A DNA stretch of 9,666 nt from Treponema sp. (lineage in GTDB: Bacteria; Spirochaetota; Spirochaetia; Treponematales; Breznakiellaceae). Positions 1 through 6,602 of the stretch are shown here, piece after piece (position 1 is the stretch's first letter; every line of letters starts with the position of its first letter). The position numbers and the translations under genes were made by a program. The notes under the pieces were generated by a model. It did not search any database and was not told where the DNA came from. It was given only the letters and a program-made list of their open reading frames with translations. Where the stretch lies: positions 1 through 9,666 of the forward strand of contig JAITNU010000210.1 in NCBI GenBank assembly GCA_031290325.1, given 5' to 3'.

Positions 1-297
1 AAACGCCTCCCCTATATGCCCATGCACACTATCGGTGCGTCGCTGGATATCCCCTGGAAAACCGGTTCCCTGTTGATCTCCGGCCATTACGAAACCCTGC
101 GCTATGCCGATACCGCCAATATTACCGAACTGAATCCCTATTTTCGGGTCAATGTCAATGTCAACCAGAAGAGAGGCAAAAATCTGACGGCCTTTGGGGT
201 TATCCGCAACATCCTGAACCAATCCTACGAGTCCTTTGACGACTACCCCATGCCGGGGCTTACCGTGACCCTGGGGATACGGATGCATTTTGAGTAG
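1..297 (+). CDS. btuB: TonB-dependent outer-membrane receptor, C-terminal end (BtuB-like), partial
   Basis: This is the 3' end of a gene entering from the left; the frame is open from base 1 and ends at TAG 295-297. The 98 visible residues alternate polar and hydrophobic positions as in outer-membrane beta strands. Near the end they read NILNQSYESFDDYPMPG and then a final strand TVTLGIRMHFE. That layout (N-L-x-N/D-x-x-Y, then a Y-P-M-P-G turn, then a closing strand with a terminal aromatic) is typical of the last strands of TonB-dependent receptors. BtuB-type and related siderophore receptors share it. The assignment to cobalamin rests mainly on the btuF-btuC-btuD genes directly downstream. 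The chain ends in Phe-Glu rather than the usual terminal Phe or Trp, a small oddity. The receptor would move corrinoid across the outer membrane using energy from TonB. A haem or siderophore receptor cannot be excluded from this fragment alone. Confidence 0.75.
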   Translation, partial: KRLPYMPMHTIGASLDIPWKTGSLLISGHYETLRYADTANITELNPYFRVNVNVNQKRGKNLTAFGVIRNILNQSYESFDDYPMPGLTVTLGIRMHFE

Positions 298-317
298 TCC
301 AAAGCGGACTTATCTTT

Positions 318-337
318 TTGGAATAATTTGGAATAAT
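318..337 (+). repeat. Perfect 10-bp tandem direct repeat before btuF
   Basis: TTGGAATAAT occurs twice in tandem (318-327 and 328-337), immediately 5' of the btuF ribosome binding site GGGAGG at 340-345. It lies in the 54-bp gap between the receptor and btuF. It may be a local slippage duplication or a spacer element. No function is evident. Confidence 0.6.
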
Positions 338-351
338 AAGGGAGGAACGGG

Positions 352-1251
352 ATGAACATAAAAAAATGCCTTGTCTTGGTGGTTTTGATACTCAGCATTT
401 CCACCTTATATGCTGGGGAAACGGCGAATTTTCCCCTTAATCTTACCGATGTTTTGGGAAGGCCCTTCACCCTCAAGGCCCCGCCCCAGCGTATCGTGAG
501 TCTAAGCCCGGCAATAACGGAGATCCTCTTTGCTATTGGGGCAGGGGAACAGGTCGTGGGGGTGACGCAGTACTGCAACTACCCGGCAGAGGCCCAGGCT
601 CGGCCCAAAGTGGGGGGATTTTCAGGGATAAGCATCAGTGTGGAGCAGATCGCCGTCCTCAAGCCCGATGTGGTGCTCCTCTCAGGGCTTATGCACGAGC
701 GGATTATCACCCTATTGGAGCGGCTTGGCATCCCTGCCTTTGCGGTGGAACCTCTGAATTTCGAGCAGGTGTACCAGACTATCGAGACCCTGGGGCGTCT
801 TACTGGCTATGACCAGGAGGCTGGGGAAGTAGTGGCGATCATGCAGGCTAAGATACGCCGGGCTGAAGAACGGAGCCGGGGCAAGGAGCGGCCTGCGGTA
901 TTCTGGGAACTCATTGATGAACCCCTCATGAGCGCCGGGGGCAATACCTTTATCAACGAGGCCATAAGGCTTGGGGGAGGGAGGAATATCTTCGAGGATT
1001 TACGTGAACAATACCCAGTGGTCAGCACCGAACAGGTCCTGCTCAGGCGGCCTGCCTGGATCATCGCCGGGGATGATCATGGGAGAATCATAACCCCTGA
1101 TGCTTTGTCCCGGCGTCCCGGGTGGCAGCGGATTCCGGCAGTACGGGACGGCCATATCGCCCTGGTAAACGCGGATACCCTGTACCGTTATGGCCCTCGC
1201 CTTGCCGATGCGGTTCTGGCCATTTCCGAAATACTCTGGGGAAAATTATGA
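352..1251 (+). CDS. btuF: Cobalamin (corrinoid) ABC transporter periplasmic binding protein
   Basis: The product has 299 residues and belongs to the periplasmic binding protein 2 family (class III, helical backbone), to which BtuF, FhuD and HemT belong. A signal peptide covers about residues 1-21 (basic MNIKK, hydrophobic core, LYA before GE). It has no lipobox, so the mature protein is probably soluble in the periplasm. After a beta-hairpin lead (LTDVLGRPFTL), the N-lobe begins with RIVSLSPAITEILFAIGAG (48-66), followed by VTQYCNYP, both close to BtuF. The second lobe carries FWELIDEPLMSAGGNTFINE and ends with the usual LADAVLAISEIL helix. The start is firm: GGGAGG lies 6 nt before ATG 352. 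It follows the receptor gene by 54 bp and precedes the permease and ATPase. The role is therefore to capture corrinoid delivered by the outer-membrane receptor and hand it to BtuCD. A siderophore or haem substrate is possible but less favoured. Confidence 0.85.
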   Translation: MNIKKCLVLVVLILSISTLYAGETANFPLNLTDVLGRPFTLKAPPQRIVSLSPAITEILFAIGAGEQVVGVTQYCNYPAEAQARPKVGGFSGISISVEQIAVLKPDVVLLSGLMHERIITLLERLGIPAFAVEPLNFEQVYQTIETLGRLTGYDQEAGEVVAIMQAKIRRAEERSRGKERPAVFWELIDEPLMSAGGNTFINEAIRLGGGRNIFEDLREQYPVVSTEQVLLRRPAWIIAGDDHGRIITPDALSRRPGWQRIPAVRDGHIALVNADTLYRYGPRLADAVLAISEILWGKL

Positions 1252-1271
1252 ACTGCGAGCAGTATCCGTGA
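1248..1271 (+). other. Seven-codon mini-ORF bridging btuF and btuC
   Basis: An ATG overlaps the btuF stop (ATGA, 1248-1251). It opens a frame of only seven codons (MNCEQYP) that ends at TGA 1269-1271. That stop overlaps the proposed GTG start of btuC (GTGA, 1268-1271). The arrangement could pass terminating ribosomes stepwise from btuF to btuC. Alternatively it is the trace of a one-base indel that displaced an original ATGA start of btuC. The coordinates are certain; the function is an inference. Confidence 0.4.
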
Positions 1272-2314
1272 TCCGGCATATAAGCGCGCCCCTTATCCTG
1301 GGCCTTTCCCTGGCCCTGGTGCTGGCCTTTTTCGGAGGCTTACTCGTCGGGTCCGTGAGGTTCAGCCCCGCGGATCTGTATTGGGCGTTTTTGTCCCTCT
1401 TCAAGGGAGCGGCTGAACCAGCTCTGGAGAGTACCACAGCCCTGGTGCTCTTCGAAATACGCCTGCCCCGGGTCCTCCTGGCTATGGCCGTGGGAGCTTC
1501 CCTCGGAGTATCCGGCGCAGCCTTTCAGGGGATCTTCCGTAACTCCCTGGCAGACCCCTACGTGATCGGTGCTTCTTCTGGAGCCGCCCTGGGTGCTGCC
1601 CTGGCAATGGTAACGGGCCTTTCCTTTTCAGGTCCCCTTGCCAGATTTGGCGTTTCCCCGGTTTCACTCTGCGCCTTTGCCGGGAGCCTCGGGGCGGTGT
1701 TTCTGGCCTTTGTCATATCCCGGAGCGTGGAAAATCCCCCCTCGGCAGTGGCCCTGCTCCTGGCCGGTACAGCCCTGGGGACTTTCTTTTCCTCCCTCCT
1801 TTCCCTCATCCTGGCGCTGAAAGACCGGGACCTGCACCGGGTCTATTACTGGCTCCTCGGCAGCCTTAACGGGGCATCCTGGCCCGAATTACCTGCCATG
1901 CTGCCGGTGATGATCATCGGGTGCCTCATCGTGTTCCTATCCCACCGGCCCCTGGACCTGCTCCTCCAAGGGGAGGAAGTGGCCGAAAGCCTGGGGGCTG
2001 ATGTCAGGAAGACCCGGCTCATCATCGCCCTGGGAGCATCCCTGGCCGTAGCCGCCGCAGTTTCCGCTGCGGGGATCATCGGCTTCGTGGGCCTCATTGC
2101 CCCCCATGCAGTTCGTATGGTTACCGGTCCATCCCATAGGCGGCTCCTCCCCGCTTCGGCCCTGGCCGGGGCACTCCTCGTGGTGCTGGCAGATATAGTC
2201 GCCCGCGCCTTTGGAAGCATGGAACTACCCATCGGAGTCATCACCTCCCTGGGAGGAGCGCCCTTCTTCATCTATCTCCTGACCCGTCATGGCCGGCATC
2301 TGGGACGGTTCTGA
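1268..2314 (+). CDS. btuC: Cobalamin-type ABC transporter permease (FecCD/BtuC family)
   Basis: This is a polytopic inner-membrane permease of the FecCD/BtuC family, about 348 residues from the proposed start, close to the family's usual 330-350. Characteristic segments are SLADPYVIGASSGAALGAA (the conserved N-P-L-A-D-P-Y-like motif), AESLGADVRKTR (the cytoplasmic coupling-helix region that docks on the ATPase), GIIGFVGLIAPHAVRM and, near the end, ELPIGVITSLGGAPFFIYLL. As a homodimer with BtuD it would pass corrinoid from BtuF to the cytoplasm. The start is uncertain. The frame is open back to ATG 1190, but that would overlap btuF by 62 bp and add a non-membrane leader. GTG 1268 places a short basic stretch (IRH) before the first membrane helix and starts 17 nt after the btuF stop, with only a weak GAG as ribosome binding site. 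The gene is probably translationally coupled to btuF (see the mini-ORF at 1248). The stop shares one base with the btuD start. Confidence 0.85.
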   Translation: MIRHISAPLILGLSLALVLAFFGGLLVGSVRFSPADLYWAFLSLFKGAAEPALESTTALVLFEIRLPRVLLAMAVGASLGVSGAAFQGIFRNSLADPYVIGASSGAALGAALAMVTGLSFSGPLARFGVSPVSLCAFAGSLGAVFLAFVISRSVENPPSAVALLLAGTALGTFFSSLLSLILALKDRDLHRVYYWLLGSLNGASWPELPAMLPVMIIGCLIVFLSHRPLDLLLQGEEVAESLGADVRKTRLIIALGASLAVAAAVSAAGIIGFVGLIAPHAVRMVTGPSHRRLLPASALAGALLVVLADIVARAFGSMELPIGVITSLGGAPFFIYLLTRHGRHLGRF

Positions 2315-3132
2315 TGAAACCCCTTCAAACGCCCTTGCGGCTGGAACTGGAAAACCTCACCATAGGGTTCAGGGATAAAGTGGTATTGCAGGATATTACC
2401 CTTACGGTCAAGCCTGGGGAACTGGTTGCCCTGGCCGGTCCCAACGGGGGCGGGAAGACCACCCTCCTTAAAACCATCGGCGGCTTCATACCACCCCTGG
2501 CCGGCCAGGTGCTGCTGGACGGAAAAAACATAGACACTATGGGAAAACGGGAGAAGGCGGAGAACATCAGTTTCCTTTTTCAGAACACCACCACCCTCTG
2601 GCCCTTTACGGTAGAGGAAACTATAGCCCAGGGGCGTTTTCCCTACCGTGGCGCCTTTGGCGCCGAAACCACCGCAGACCGCTACACAGTGGAGCGGGCA
2701 ATTAAGGCTGCTGGGCTTAAGGGGTTTGAGGCCCGGCCGATTACGGAACTCTCAGGGGGGGAATTCCAGCGGGTCCTCATTGCCCGTGCCATGGCCCAGG
2801 AAGCGCGGCTCCTCCTCCTGGACGAACCGGCCAATAATCTGGACCCCAAGTATCAGTTCATGATCATGAGCCTCGTCCGCTCTATGGCGGACTCCGGCAT
2901 CGGTGCACTGGTGAGCATCCACGATCTTAACCTGGCAGGCTTATTTGCCGACCGTATTGCCCTGGTAACCCAGGGAACCATCGCTGCCTTGGGGAAACCC
3001 GATGAGGTACTGCGGCAAGACATTCTCAGTGAAGTCTTTGACATTCCCCTGGTGATTGCCCCCCATCCCCGGGACAACACGATCAAGACCGTATCTTTCC
3101 CTATGCCACCACCTCGTACCCCGCTTCGGTAA
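2314..3132 (+). CDS. btuD: Cobalamin-type ABC transporter ATP-binding protein
   Basis: The product is a 272-residue ABC ATPase with all catalytic elements: Walker A GPNGGGKTT (42-50), Q-loop Gln90, signature LSGGE (146-150), Walker B LLLLDEP (166-172) followed by NNLD, and H-loop His203 in SIHDL. The pattern and length match the FepC/FhuC/BtuD subfamily that powers metal-chelate and vitamin B12 import. The start ATG 2314-2316 shares one base with the btuC stop (TGATG), so the two are tightly coupled. A C-terminal tail of about 30 residues follows the nucleotide-binding domain and ends in a proline-rich stretch (MPPPRTP). The last 32 bp overlap the 3' end of the convergent copZ gene, and no rho-independent terminator is visible between them. 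The cobalamin substrate is inferred from btuF and the receptor; the ABC import role is secure. Confidence 0.88.
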   Translation: MKPLQTPLRLELENLTIGFRDKVVLQDITLTVKPGELVALAGPNGGGKTTLLKTIGGFIPPLAGQVLLDGKNIDTMGKREKAENISFLFQNTTTLWPFTVEETIAQGRFPYRGAFGAETTADRYTVERAIKAAGLKGFEARPITELSGGEFQRVLIARAMAQEARLLLLDEPANNLDPKYQFMIMSLVRSMADSGIGALVSIHDLNLAGLFADRIALVTQGTIAALGKPDEVLRQDILSEVFDIPLVIAPHPRDNTIKTVSFPMPPPRTPLR

Positions 3133-3304
3133 TCGCGGCTTTCATGGTTTCCAGAGTAACCCCCTCACCGTGTTCCACCACCGCATTCTTCTTCTTGAGG
3201 TTCACCGAGGCGGACGTTACCCCCCCAATACCTGTCAAGGCTTCGGTTACATGCCGGACACAATGTTCACAGGACATCCCATCAATCTTCAATGTAGTTT
3301 TCAT
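3101..3304 (-). CDS. copZ: Copper chaperone / heavy-metal-associated domain protein
   Basis: The product is a 67-residue stand-alone HMA domain. The metal site GMSCEHC has Cys12 and Cys15 in the usual first loop. The remainder follows the beta-alpha-beta-beta-alpha-beta ferredoxin-like pattern (VTSASVNLKKKNAVVEH, then the EAGYEVV end). Such proteins bind Cu(I) in the cytoplasm and pass it to a copper-exporting P-type ATPase or a copper-sensing regulator. No CopA or CopY gene is in the window, so the partner must lie elsewhere. The start is well supported: AAGGGG at 3311-3316 lies 6 nt upstream. The gene lies 77 bp downstream of ttcA on the same strand, with a probable promoter of its own. Its stop lies inside the 3' end of btuD. 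Confidence 0.85.
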   Translation of the reverse strand: MKTTLKIDGMSCEHCVRHVTEALTGIGGVTSASVNLKKKNAVVEHGEGVTLETMKAAITEAGYEVVA

Positions 3305-3336
3305 AAAAATCCCCTTAGTAAATCGCTGATATAACT

Positions 3337-3366
3337 ATAATATACCTTAAATCGTCTCACCGGCAA
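3337..3366 (-). promoter_or_regulatory. Probable sigma-70-type promoter of copZ
   Basis: On the - strand a -35-like TTGCCG (3361-3366) and a -10-like TATTAT (3337-3342) are separated by 18 bp. They would start transcription about 25 nt before the copZ ATG, leaving room for the AAGGGG ribosome binding site. The surrounding 77-bp gap is markedly AT-rich. No copper-box palindrome (TACAxxTGTA) was seen. Confidence 0.45.
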
Positions 3367-3381
3367 TACGCTTACTTGTGT

Positions 3382-4143
3382 TTAATATTCTTCAGTTTGA
3401 TTCCTGGGTACTAACGGATTATTCAGGTGTCCTTCCAGGGCCTTAAAGATACGCCGCTTGACCGTCCCGGAGTTGCCGGTAAAGTCGGCAATGCGTTTCC
3501 GTATATCCCGGCGCTGGGAATGGAGACCGTAGGGGCAGGTACAGGCCGCCTTGAGGATGTCTTTTTCAGTGGCACAGGCGATTATCTGTTGTTCTTCTAC
3601 ATAGCCCAGGGGCCGGATGAGGCTTACCGGGTACTTTCGGTAGGCAAGGACCATGGGCATGGTGGAAAGTTCCCCTTTGGCTGTCAAATTCATGAAGAAG
3701 GTTTCGATGATGTCGTCCAGATGATGCCCCAGGGCGATCTTGTTGAAGTGGTTTTCTACCGCGTATTTGAGGAGTTCTGTCCGCCGCTGGGTGGAGCACC
3801 AGTAACAGTTCATCTTTTCCCCTGCTTTGAGCCGCCCGATGATGGGGACGAAAATATCCGTAAAGGGGATGCCCCAGGCGGCGAGCCTTTGGGCAAGAAC
3901 GGATTTTTTACAGCAGCCGCAGAAGTCACTGGAAATGTGGAGCGCCGCGAGTTCGTAGTCCCGTTTCAGGGCAGGACGTATTGCCTCAAGTGCCCAGGCG
4001 AGGACCGTTGAGTCCTTCCCGCCGGAAACGGCGATGAGGATCCGGTCGTTGCGCTTCACGAGGTTCTGCTCCAGGACGGCCTTGGCAACCAGTTTCTGGA
4101 CCACCGTACTTGCCCCGGCCCGGCGGAGAAAACGGTTACTCAT
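3382..4143 (-). CDS. ttcA: tRNA 2-thiocytidine(32) synthetase-type PP-loop ATPase (TtcA family)
   Basis: The product has 253 residues from ATG 4143. It is an adenine-nucleotide alpha-hydrolase (PP-loop) protein with SGGKDS at 40-45. Cysteine pairs occur at 113/116 (CYWCSTQRR) and 201/203 (CTCPYG), matching the three-cysteine Fe-S site of TtcA. GHHLDDIIETFFMNL (139-153) is the family's second signature. The enzyme would adenylate C32 of certain tRNAs and insert sulfur using an [4Fe-4S] cluster. An extra FCGCC at 74-78 adds three cysteines near the nucleotide site. The frame is open 37 codons further upstream, to 4254, but that part lies inside tcdA and has no family similarity. ATG 4143 overlaps the tcdA stop as ATGA, so coupled translation is likely. 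A TtcA-like thiolase of another specificity remains possible; the PP-loop Fe-S family assignment is secure. Confidence 0.82.
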   Translation of the reverse strand: MSNRFLRRAGASTVVQKLVAKAVLEQNLVKRNDRILIAVSGGKDSTVLAWALEAIRPALKRDYELAALHISSDFCGCCKKSVLAQRLAAWGIPFTDIFVPIIGRLKAGEKMNCYWCSTQRRTELLKYAVENHFNKIALGHHLDDIIETFFMNLTAKGELSTMPMVLAYRKYPVSLIRPLGYVEEQQIIACATEKDILKAACTCPYGLHSQRRDIRKRIADFTGNSGTVKRRIFKALEGHLNNPLVPRNQTEEY

Positions 4144-4949
4144 GAAGCGGACCGGGCATAGATATCCCGGATCACCAGGCTTGCCAGGATCATGCCGGCG
4201 CTTGCGGTAACGGTGACCGCGCTTCCGTTGATCACCTTCTTGGAACTGCACCACTCAACCGGCTTGTCTTGGGCTGGATCCGCTTCCCCATCTGAACAGA
4301 TCCGGGAGGAACAGAAACATTGGGCGGAACCGCAGACAGCCTCGATTTCGTCGTGCAGGGGAAGCCGCTCGGCACTGTACACCACGGTGAAATGCCCTTG
4401 AAACCCCCGCTTTCTCAAGCCTGACCGCACGAGCCGCGCCAGGGGACAACCCTGGGTCTCCCAGATATCCGCGGTTTTAAGCTGGGTGGGATCGAGCTTC
4501 CGGGCCATTCCCATGGACGCGTAAAGCCCTACCCCCGCGTGACAGGCGTACTCGATAAGGTCGAGTTTATGGGTGAGGCTGTCAATGGCATCAATGATAT
4601 AGTCCGCATCTTCGATACCGAACAAAGCCGCACTCTCCTGGGAGAAAACCTTGCCAAAGGCCGTAACCCTGCATCTGGGGTTGATCTCCTCAAGCCGCGT
4701 CTTGAGCACCGCAACCTTGGAGTGCCCGACGGTACGGCTGGTGGCCTGGACTTGGCGGTTTATATTGGTAACACAGACCGTGTCCGAATCAACGATGGCA
4801 ATGTTGCCGACTCCCGAACGGGCCAGGGCCTCGGCGCACCAGCTCCCCACACCGCCCACACCAAAGACGATTACCGTGGTACGGCTGAGGACTTCCATCA
4901 CTTCAACACCGGTGAGGAGTGCAAGCCGATGAAACAGGGGGTTATGCAT
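4140..4949 (-). CDS. tcdA: tRNA threonylcarbamoyladenosine dehydratase (TcdA/CsdL family)
   Basis: The product is a 269-residue E1-like (ThiF/MoeB superfamily) ATP-dependent enzyme. Visible features are the nucleotide-binding GVGGVGS at 30-36, the acidic strand end IVDSDTV (52-58), TNINRQ (61-66) with the conserved Arg, and DAIDSLTHK (120-128). The order and length match TcdA, which cyclises t6A37 to ct6A in ANN-decoding tRNAs. The N-terminal phrase (HNPLFHRLALLTG) is close to the family's usual R-F-x-R-x-x-x-L-x-G. A cysteine-rich insert lies at residues 206-218 (C206, C211, C213, C218), plus C234. It may bind metal but is not needed for the family assignment. The start is supported by GGAGGG 8 nt upstream (4958-4963). 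Its stop overlaps the ttcA start, so two enzymes acting on anticodon-loop positions 37 and 32 are made together. Confidence 0.85.
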   Translation of the reverse strand: MHNPLFHRLALLTGVEVMEVLSRTTVIVFGVGGVGSWCAEALARSGVGNIAIVDSDTVCVTNINRQVQATSRTVGHSKVAVLKTRLEEINPRCRVTAFGKVFSQESAALFGIEDADYIIDAIDSLTHKLDLIEYACHAGVGLYASMGMARKLDPTQLKTADIWETQGCPLARLVRSGLRKRGFQGHFTVVYSAERLPLHDEIEAVCGSAQCFCSSRICSDGEADPAQDKPVEWCSSKKVINGSAVTVTASAGMILASLVIRDIYARSAS

Positions 4950-5032
4950 CAGGTTGACCCTCCAATCTTTATCAGGATTTTAATGTCTTGCTCCCCATGG
5001 GCATTCCTCGAAGTTCCACGGTTCCGCAGTCC

Positions 5033-5959
5033 CTATAGGATATTAAAATAATACCGCTCTAAATAGGCGATACGCCGTTTAGCATCGGTACAGCGGGGGC
5101 TTTGGGGATAATCCCGGATAAGACGGCGGTAGTAATCCAGGGAGGAACGTATATCCCGGACCTGACTATTGGCTTCAAGCACTTGACCGTAAAGCCACCA
5201 GGCTTCATCACTCCCCAAGGGGTACTGTTCCCGGAACTGTTCCAGCAAGGAAAGGGCTTCCGGGATCTTTCCGGCCTCCTGAGCTTCCCTGGCCTGTTGC
5301 AAATAATTAAGCAGGAGGGTATTCACCAAAGGCTGCGGGGTGGTTTCGGGGGGTATAGCGGCCGGCGTTGCTTGGGGTGGTACATCCGCTGATGGCGGAG
5401 ATTCCGCTGGTGGTGTAACCCGCTGCGGCGCTATTGCGGCAGGGGTGGGCGCAGCCGGGAGCGTTACCGGAGGCTTAGACGAGGGCGTGGAAGGGTCTTC
5501 AGGGAGCGCAGGCCAGCGAGGTTCCGCAATAACCCGGCCGTGGTCAACAGGGGCCTTAAACAAACCGTTCCCCGAAGGCTCGGCAGCATCGCTTACTATC
5601 ACCTGCACATAATCATTTACGATATAATCCTGTAGAAAGTCCTGTTTATAAAATTTAAGCCCATAGGTTCCTGCCCCTCCGGCCTGGAAAATGAAGCTCT
5701 GTCCCTCATTATCAAGCCGTCTTGAATCATAGTCGATACCCCGCTGGGAATTCATTTCACCCAGATACACCCAGCCGGCACCCCGGAAGGGTATCTCCAC
5801 CTGCTGGCCAACCACCGCCTGGACTATCCGTGAATAGGAAATGGCCTCTTTTGGTTCCAGGTCAGGGAAGGGCTGAGACGACACCGGAGGGGTCTCAAAA
5901 ACAAAGAACCCTGCCATTAACCACAGGAGGCAGCGTTTTTTCATAAAACCTTTCATCAT
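5033..5959 (-). CDS. Secreted envelope protein with proline-rich linker and C-terminal TPR-like repeats, function unknown
   Basis: The product has 308 residues and I do not recognise a named family. It begins with a signal peptide (MKKRC, then hydrophobic LLWLMAGFFVF, likely cut near VSSQ, residues 26-29). Residues 35-125 are probably a beta-rich domain with many Tyr and Gly (QVEIPFRGAGWVYLGEMN, then DYVQVIVSD). Residues 150-212 form a Pro/Ala/Thr-rich linker. Residues 213-300 are helical and resemble tetratricopeptide repeats of the YbgF/CpoB or BamD kind (AREAQEAGKIPEALSLLEQF, then YYRRLIRDYPQSP). It probably acts in the periplasm or at the envelope, with the linker spanning to a partner. 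The start overlaps the upstream gene as ATGA at 5956-5959. An internal ATG at 5944 (MKKRC) with GAAAGG just upstream may be the real start. An 83-bp gap separates it from tcdA. Confidence 0.7.
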   Translation of the reverse strand: MMKGFMKKRCLLWLMAGFFVFETPPVSSQPFPDLEPKEAISYSRIVQAVVGQQVEIPFRGAGWVYLGEMNSQRGIDYDSRRLDNEGQSFIFQAGGAGTYGLKFYKQDFLQDYIVNDYVQVIVSDAAEPSGNGLFKAPVDHGRVIAEPRWPALPEDPSTPSSKPPVTLPAAPTPAAIAPQRVTPPAESPPSADVPPQATPAAIPPETTPQPLVNTLLLNYLQQAREAQEAGKIPEALSLLEQFREQYPLGSDEAWWLYGQVLEANSQVRDIRSSLDYYRRLIRDYPQSPRCTDAKRRIAYLERYYFNIL

Positions 5960-6384
5960 GGAACACCTTCCATAAGTTCATCAATTGCGGTTTTTATCCT
6001 ATTCCGCCATACATCAGGATCCGTAGTCGCAGGATCCGTCCAGAAAGGCCGGATATCCTCGGAAGTCCAGGATTCCTTCGGCTTCCGGTCCACCAGGACC
6101 CCTGGGATAAAATCCGGTTCATCCGGGAGAAAGAGTTCCTCCGCAGGAATGGCCAAGGGCTGAAAGGCATTGGCCAGGTTTCTGGAGGACGCCGATACGG
6201 TACCACGGCGCTGATTTATCATCGACACTATCGTGATAAGACCTAAAAGCAGGAGGATACATCCGGCGAAACCGAAGAGGATCGGTTTCCACCGGTTTGG
6301 CGGCCTCTGATTATGCAGCCTATCCGCCGCTTGTACCAGGAAATTTTTAATCGTTGTTTCTATTGTAGTGAACCATGATGGCAT
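5956..6384 (-). CDS. Single-pass membrane protein of unknown function
   Basis: The product has 142 residues and no family is recognised. A soluble N-terminus of about 33 residues with an amphipathic look is followed by one membrane helix (WKPILFGFAGCILLLLGLITIVSMI, about 32-56) and a basic NQRR, so the N-terminus may be cytoplasmic or the helix may be reversed. The remaining 85 residues are polar, with several Pro-Asp and Trp positions (FLPDEPDFIPG, RPFWTDP, DVWRNRI). It is the first gene of a two-gene unit with the TPR protein; the stop overlaps that gene's start as ATGA. A membrane anchor or adaptor for the TPR protein is a reasonable inference. The ATG lies only 6 nt after a TATAAT element, so the mRNA may be leaderless. 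No clear ribosome binding site is seen apart from a weak AAGG. Confidence 0.68.
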   Translation of the reverse strand: MPSWFTTIETTIKNFLVQAADRLHNQRPPNRWKPILFGFAGCILLLLGLITIVSMINQRRGTVSASSRNLANAFQPLAIPAEELFLPDEPDFIPGVLVDRKPKESWTSEDIRPFWTDPATTDPDVWRNRIKTAIDELMEGVP

Positions 6385-6390
6385 ACCTTT

Positions 6391-6419
6391 ATTATAGCAT
6401 AATCGGGATACAATGGAAA
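6391..6419 (-). promoter_or_regulatory. Candidate promoter of the envelope two-gene operon
   Basis: A perfect TATAAT lies at 6391-6396 on the - strand, with TTTCCA (4 of 6 bases to the -35 consensus) 17 bp upstream at 6414-6419. The predicted start site falls at about the ATG at 6384. The transcript would be leaderless or nearly so, unless the real start is further downstream. Confidence 0.45.
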
Positions 6420-6568
6420 AGGGGATAAAACGACAAAACTATCTCATGCCGCAATTTTAATACATAAAACGGTAGCAGTATCGTCATTTTTTTCGCGGTA
6501 TTTCAACAAGCGTCGGCACTTTGTAGGTAAATTTTCCTTAATTTTCTCATTTTTTCTCCTCTATCCGC

Positions 6569-6602
6569 TTGACATAAATGTTAGCTTTATCTAACCTATG
6601 AT
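6569..6602 (+). promoter_or_regulatory. Promoter of the flavodoxin/binding-protein operon
   Basis: A consensus -35 TTGACA lies at 6569-6574 behind a T-rich tract (about 6536-6560) that could act as an UP element. The -10 is ambiguous. TAACCT (6592-6597) has the ideal 17-bp spacing but a poor match. TATGAT (6597-6602) matches well but lies 22 bp away. Both overlap the paired operator. The rest of the 258-bp gap (6385-6568) is AT-rich and holds nothing else I can name. Confidence 0.55.

Noticed and set aside
298..351. A cobalamin riboswitch before btuF
   Set aside because: The gap is only 54 bp, too short for a cobalamin aptamer. If one exists it would lie upstream of the receptor gene, outside the window.
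3427..4011. A 194-codon open frame on the + strand opposite ttcA
   Set aside because: It mirrors a gene with clear PP-loop and Fe-S motifs on the other strand. Its own translation has no domain, signal or membrane segment and no good ribosome binding site.
4144..4254. A 37-codon N-terminal extension of ttcA
   Set aside because: It lies wholly within tcdA in another frame and has low-complexity basic content. The ATGA overlap at 4140-4143 is a much better start.
4539..5051. A 170-codon open frame on the + strand opposite tcdA
   Set aside because: It is a shadow of the E1-like enzyme; the conserved motifs are all on the - strand.
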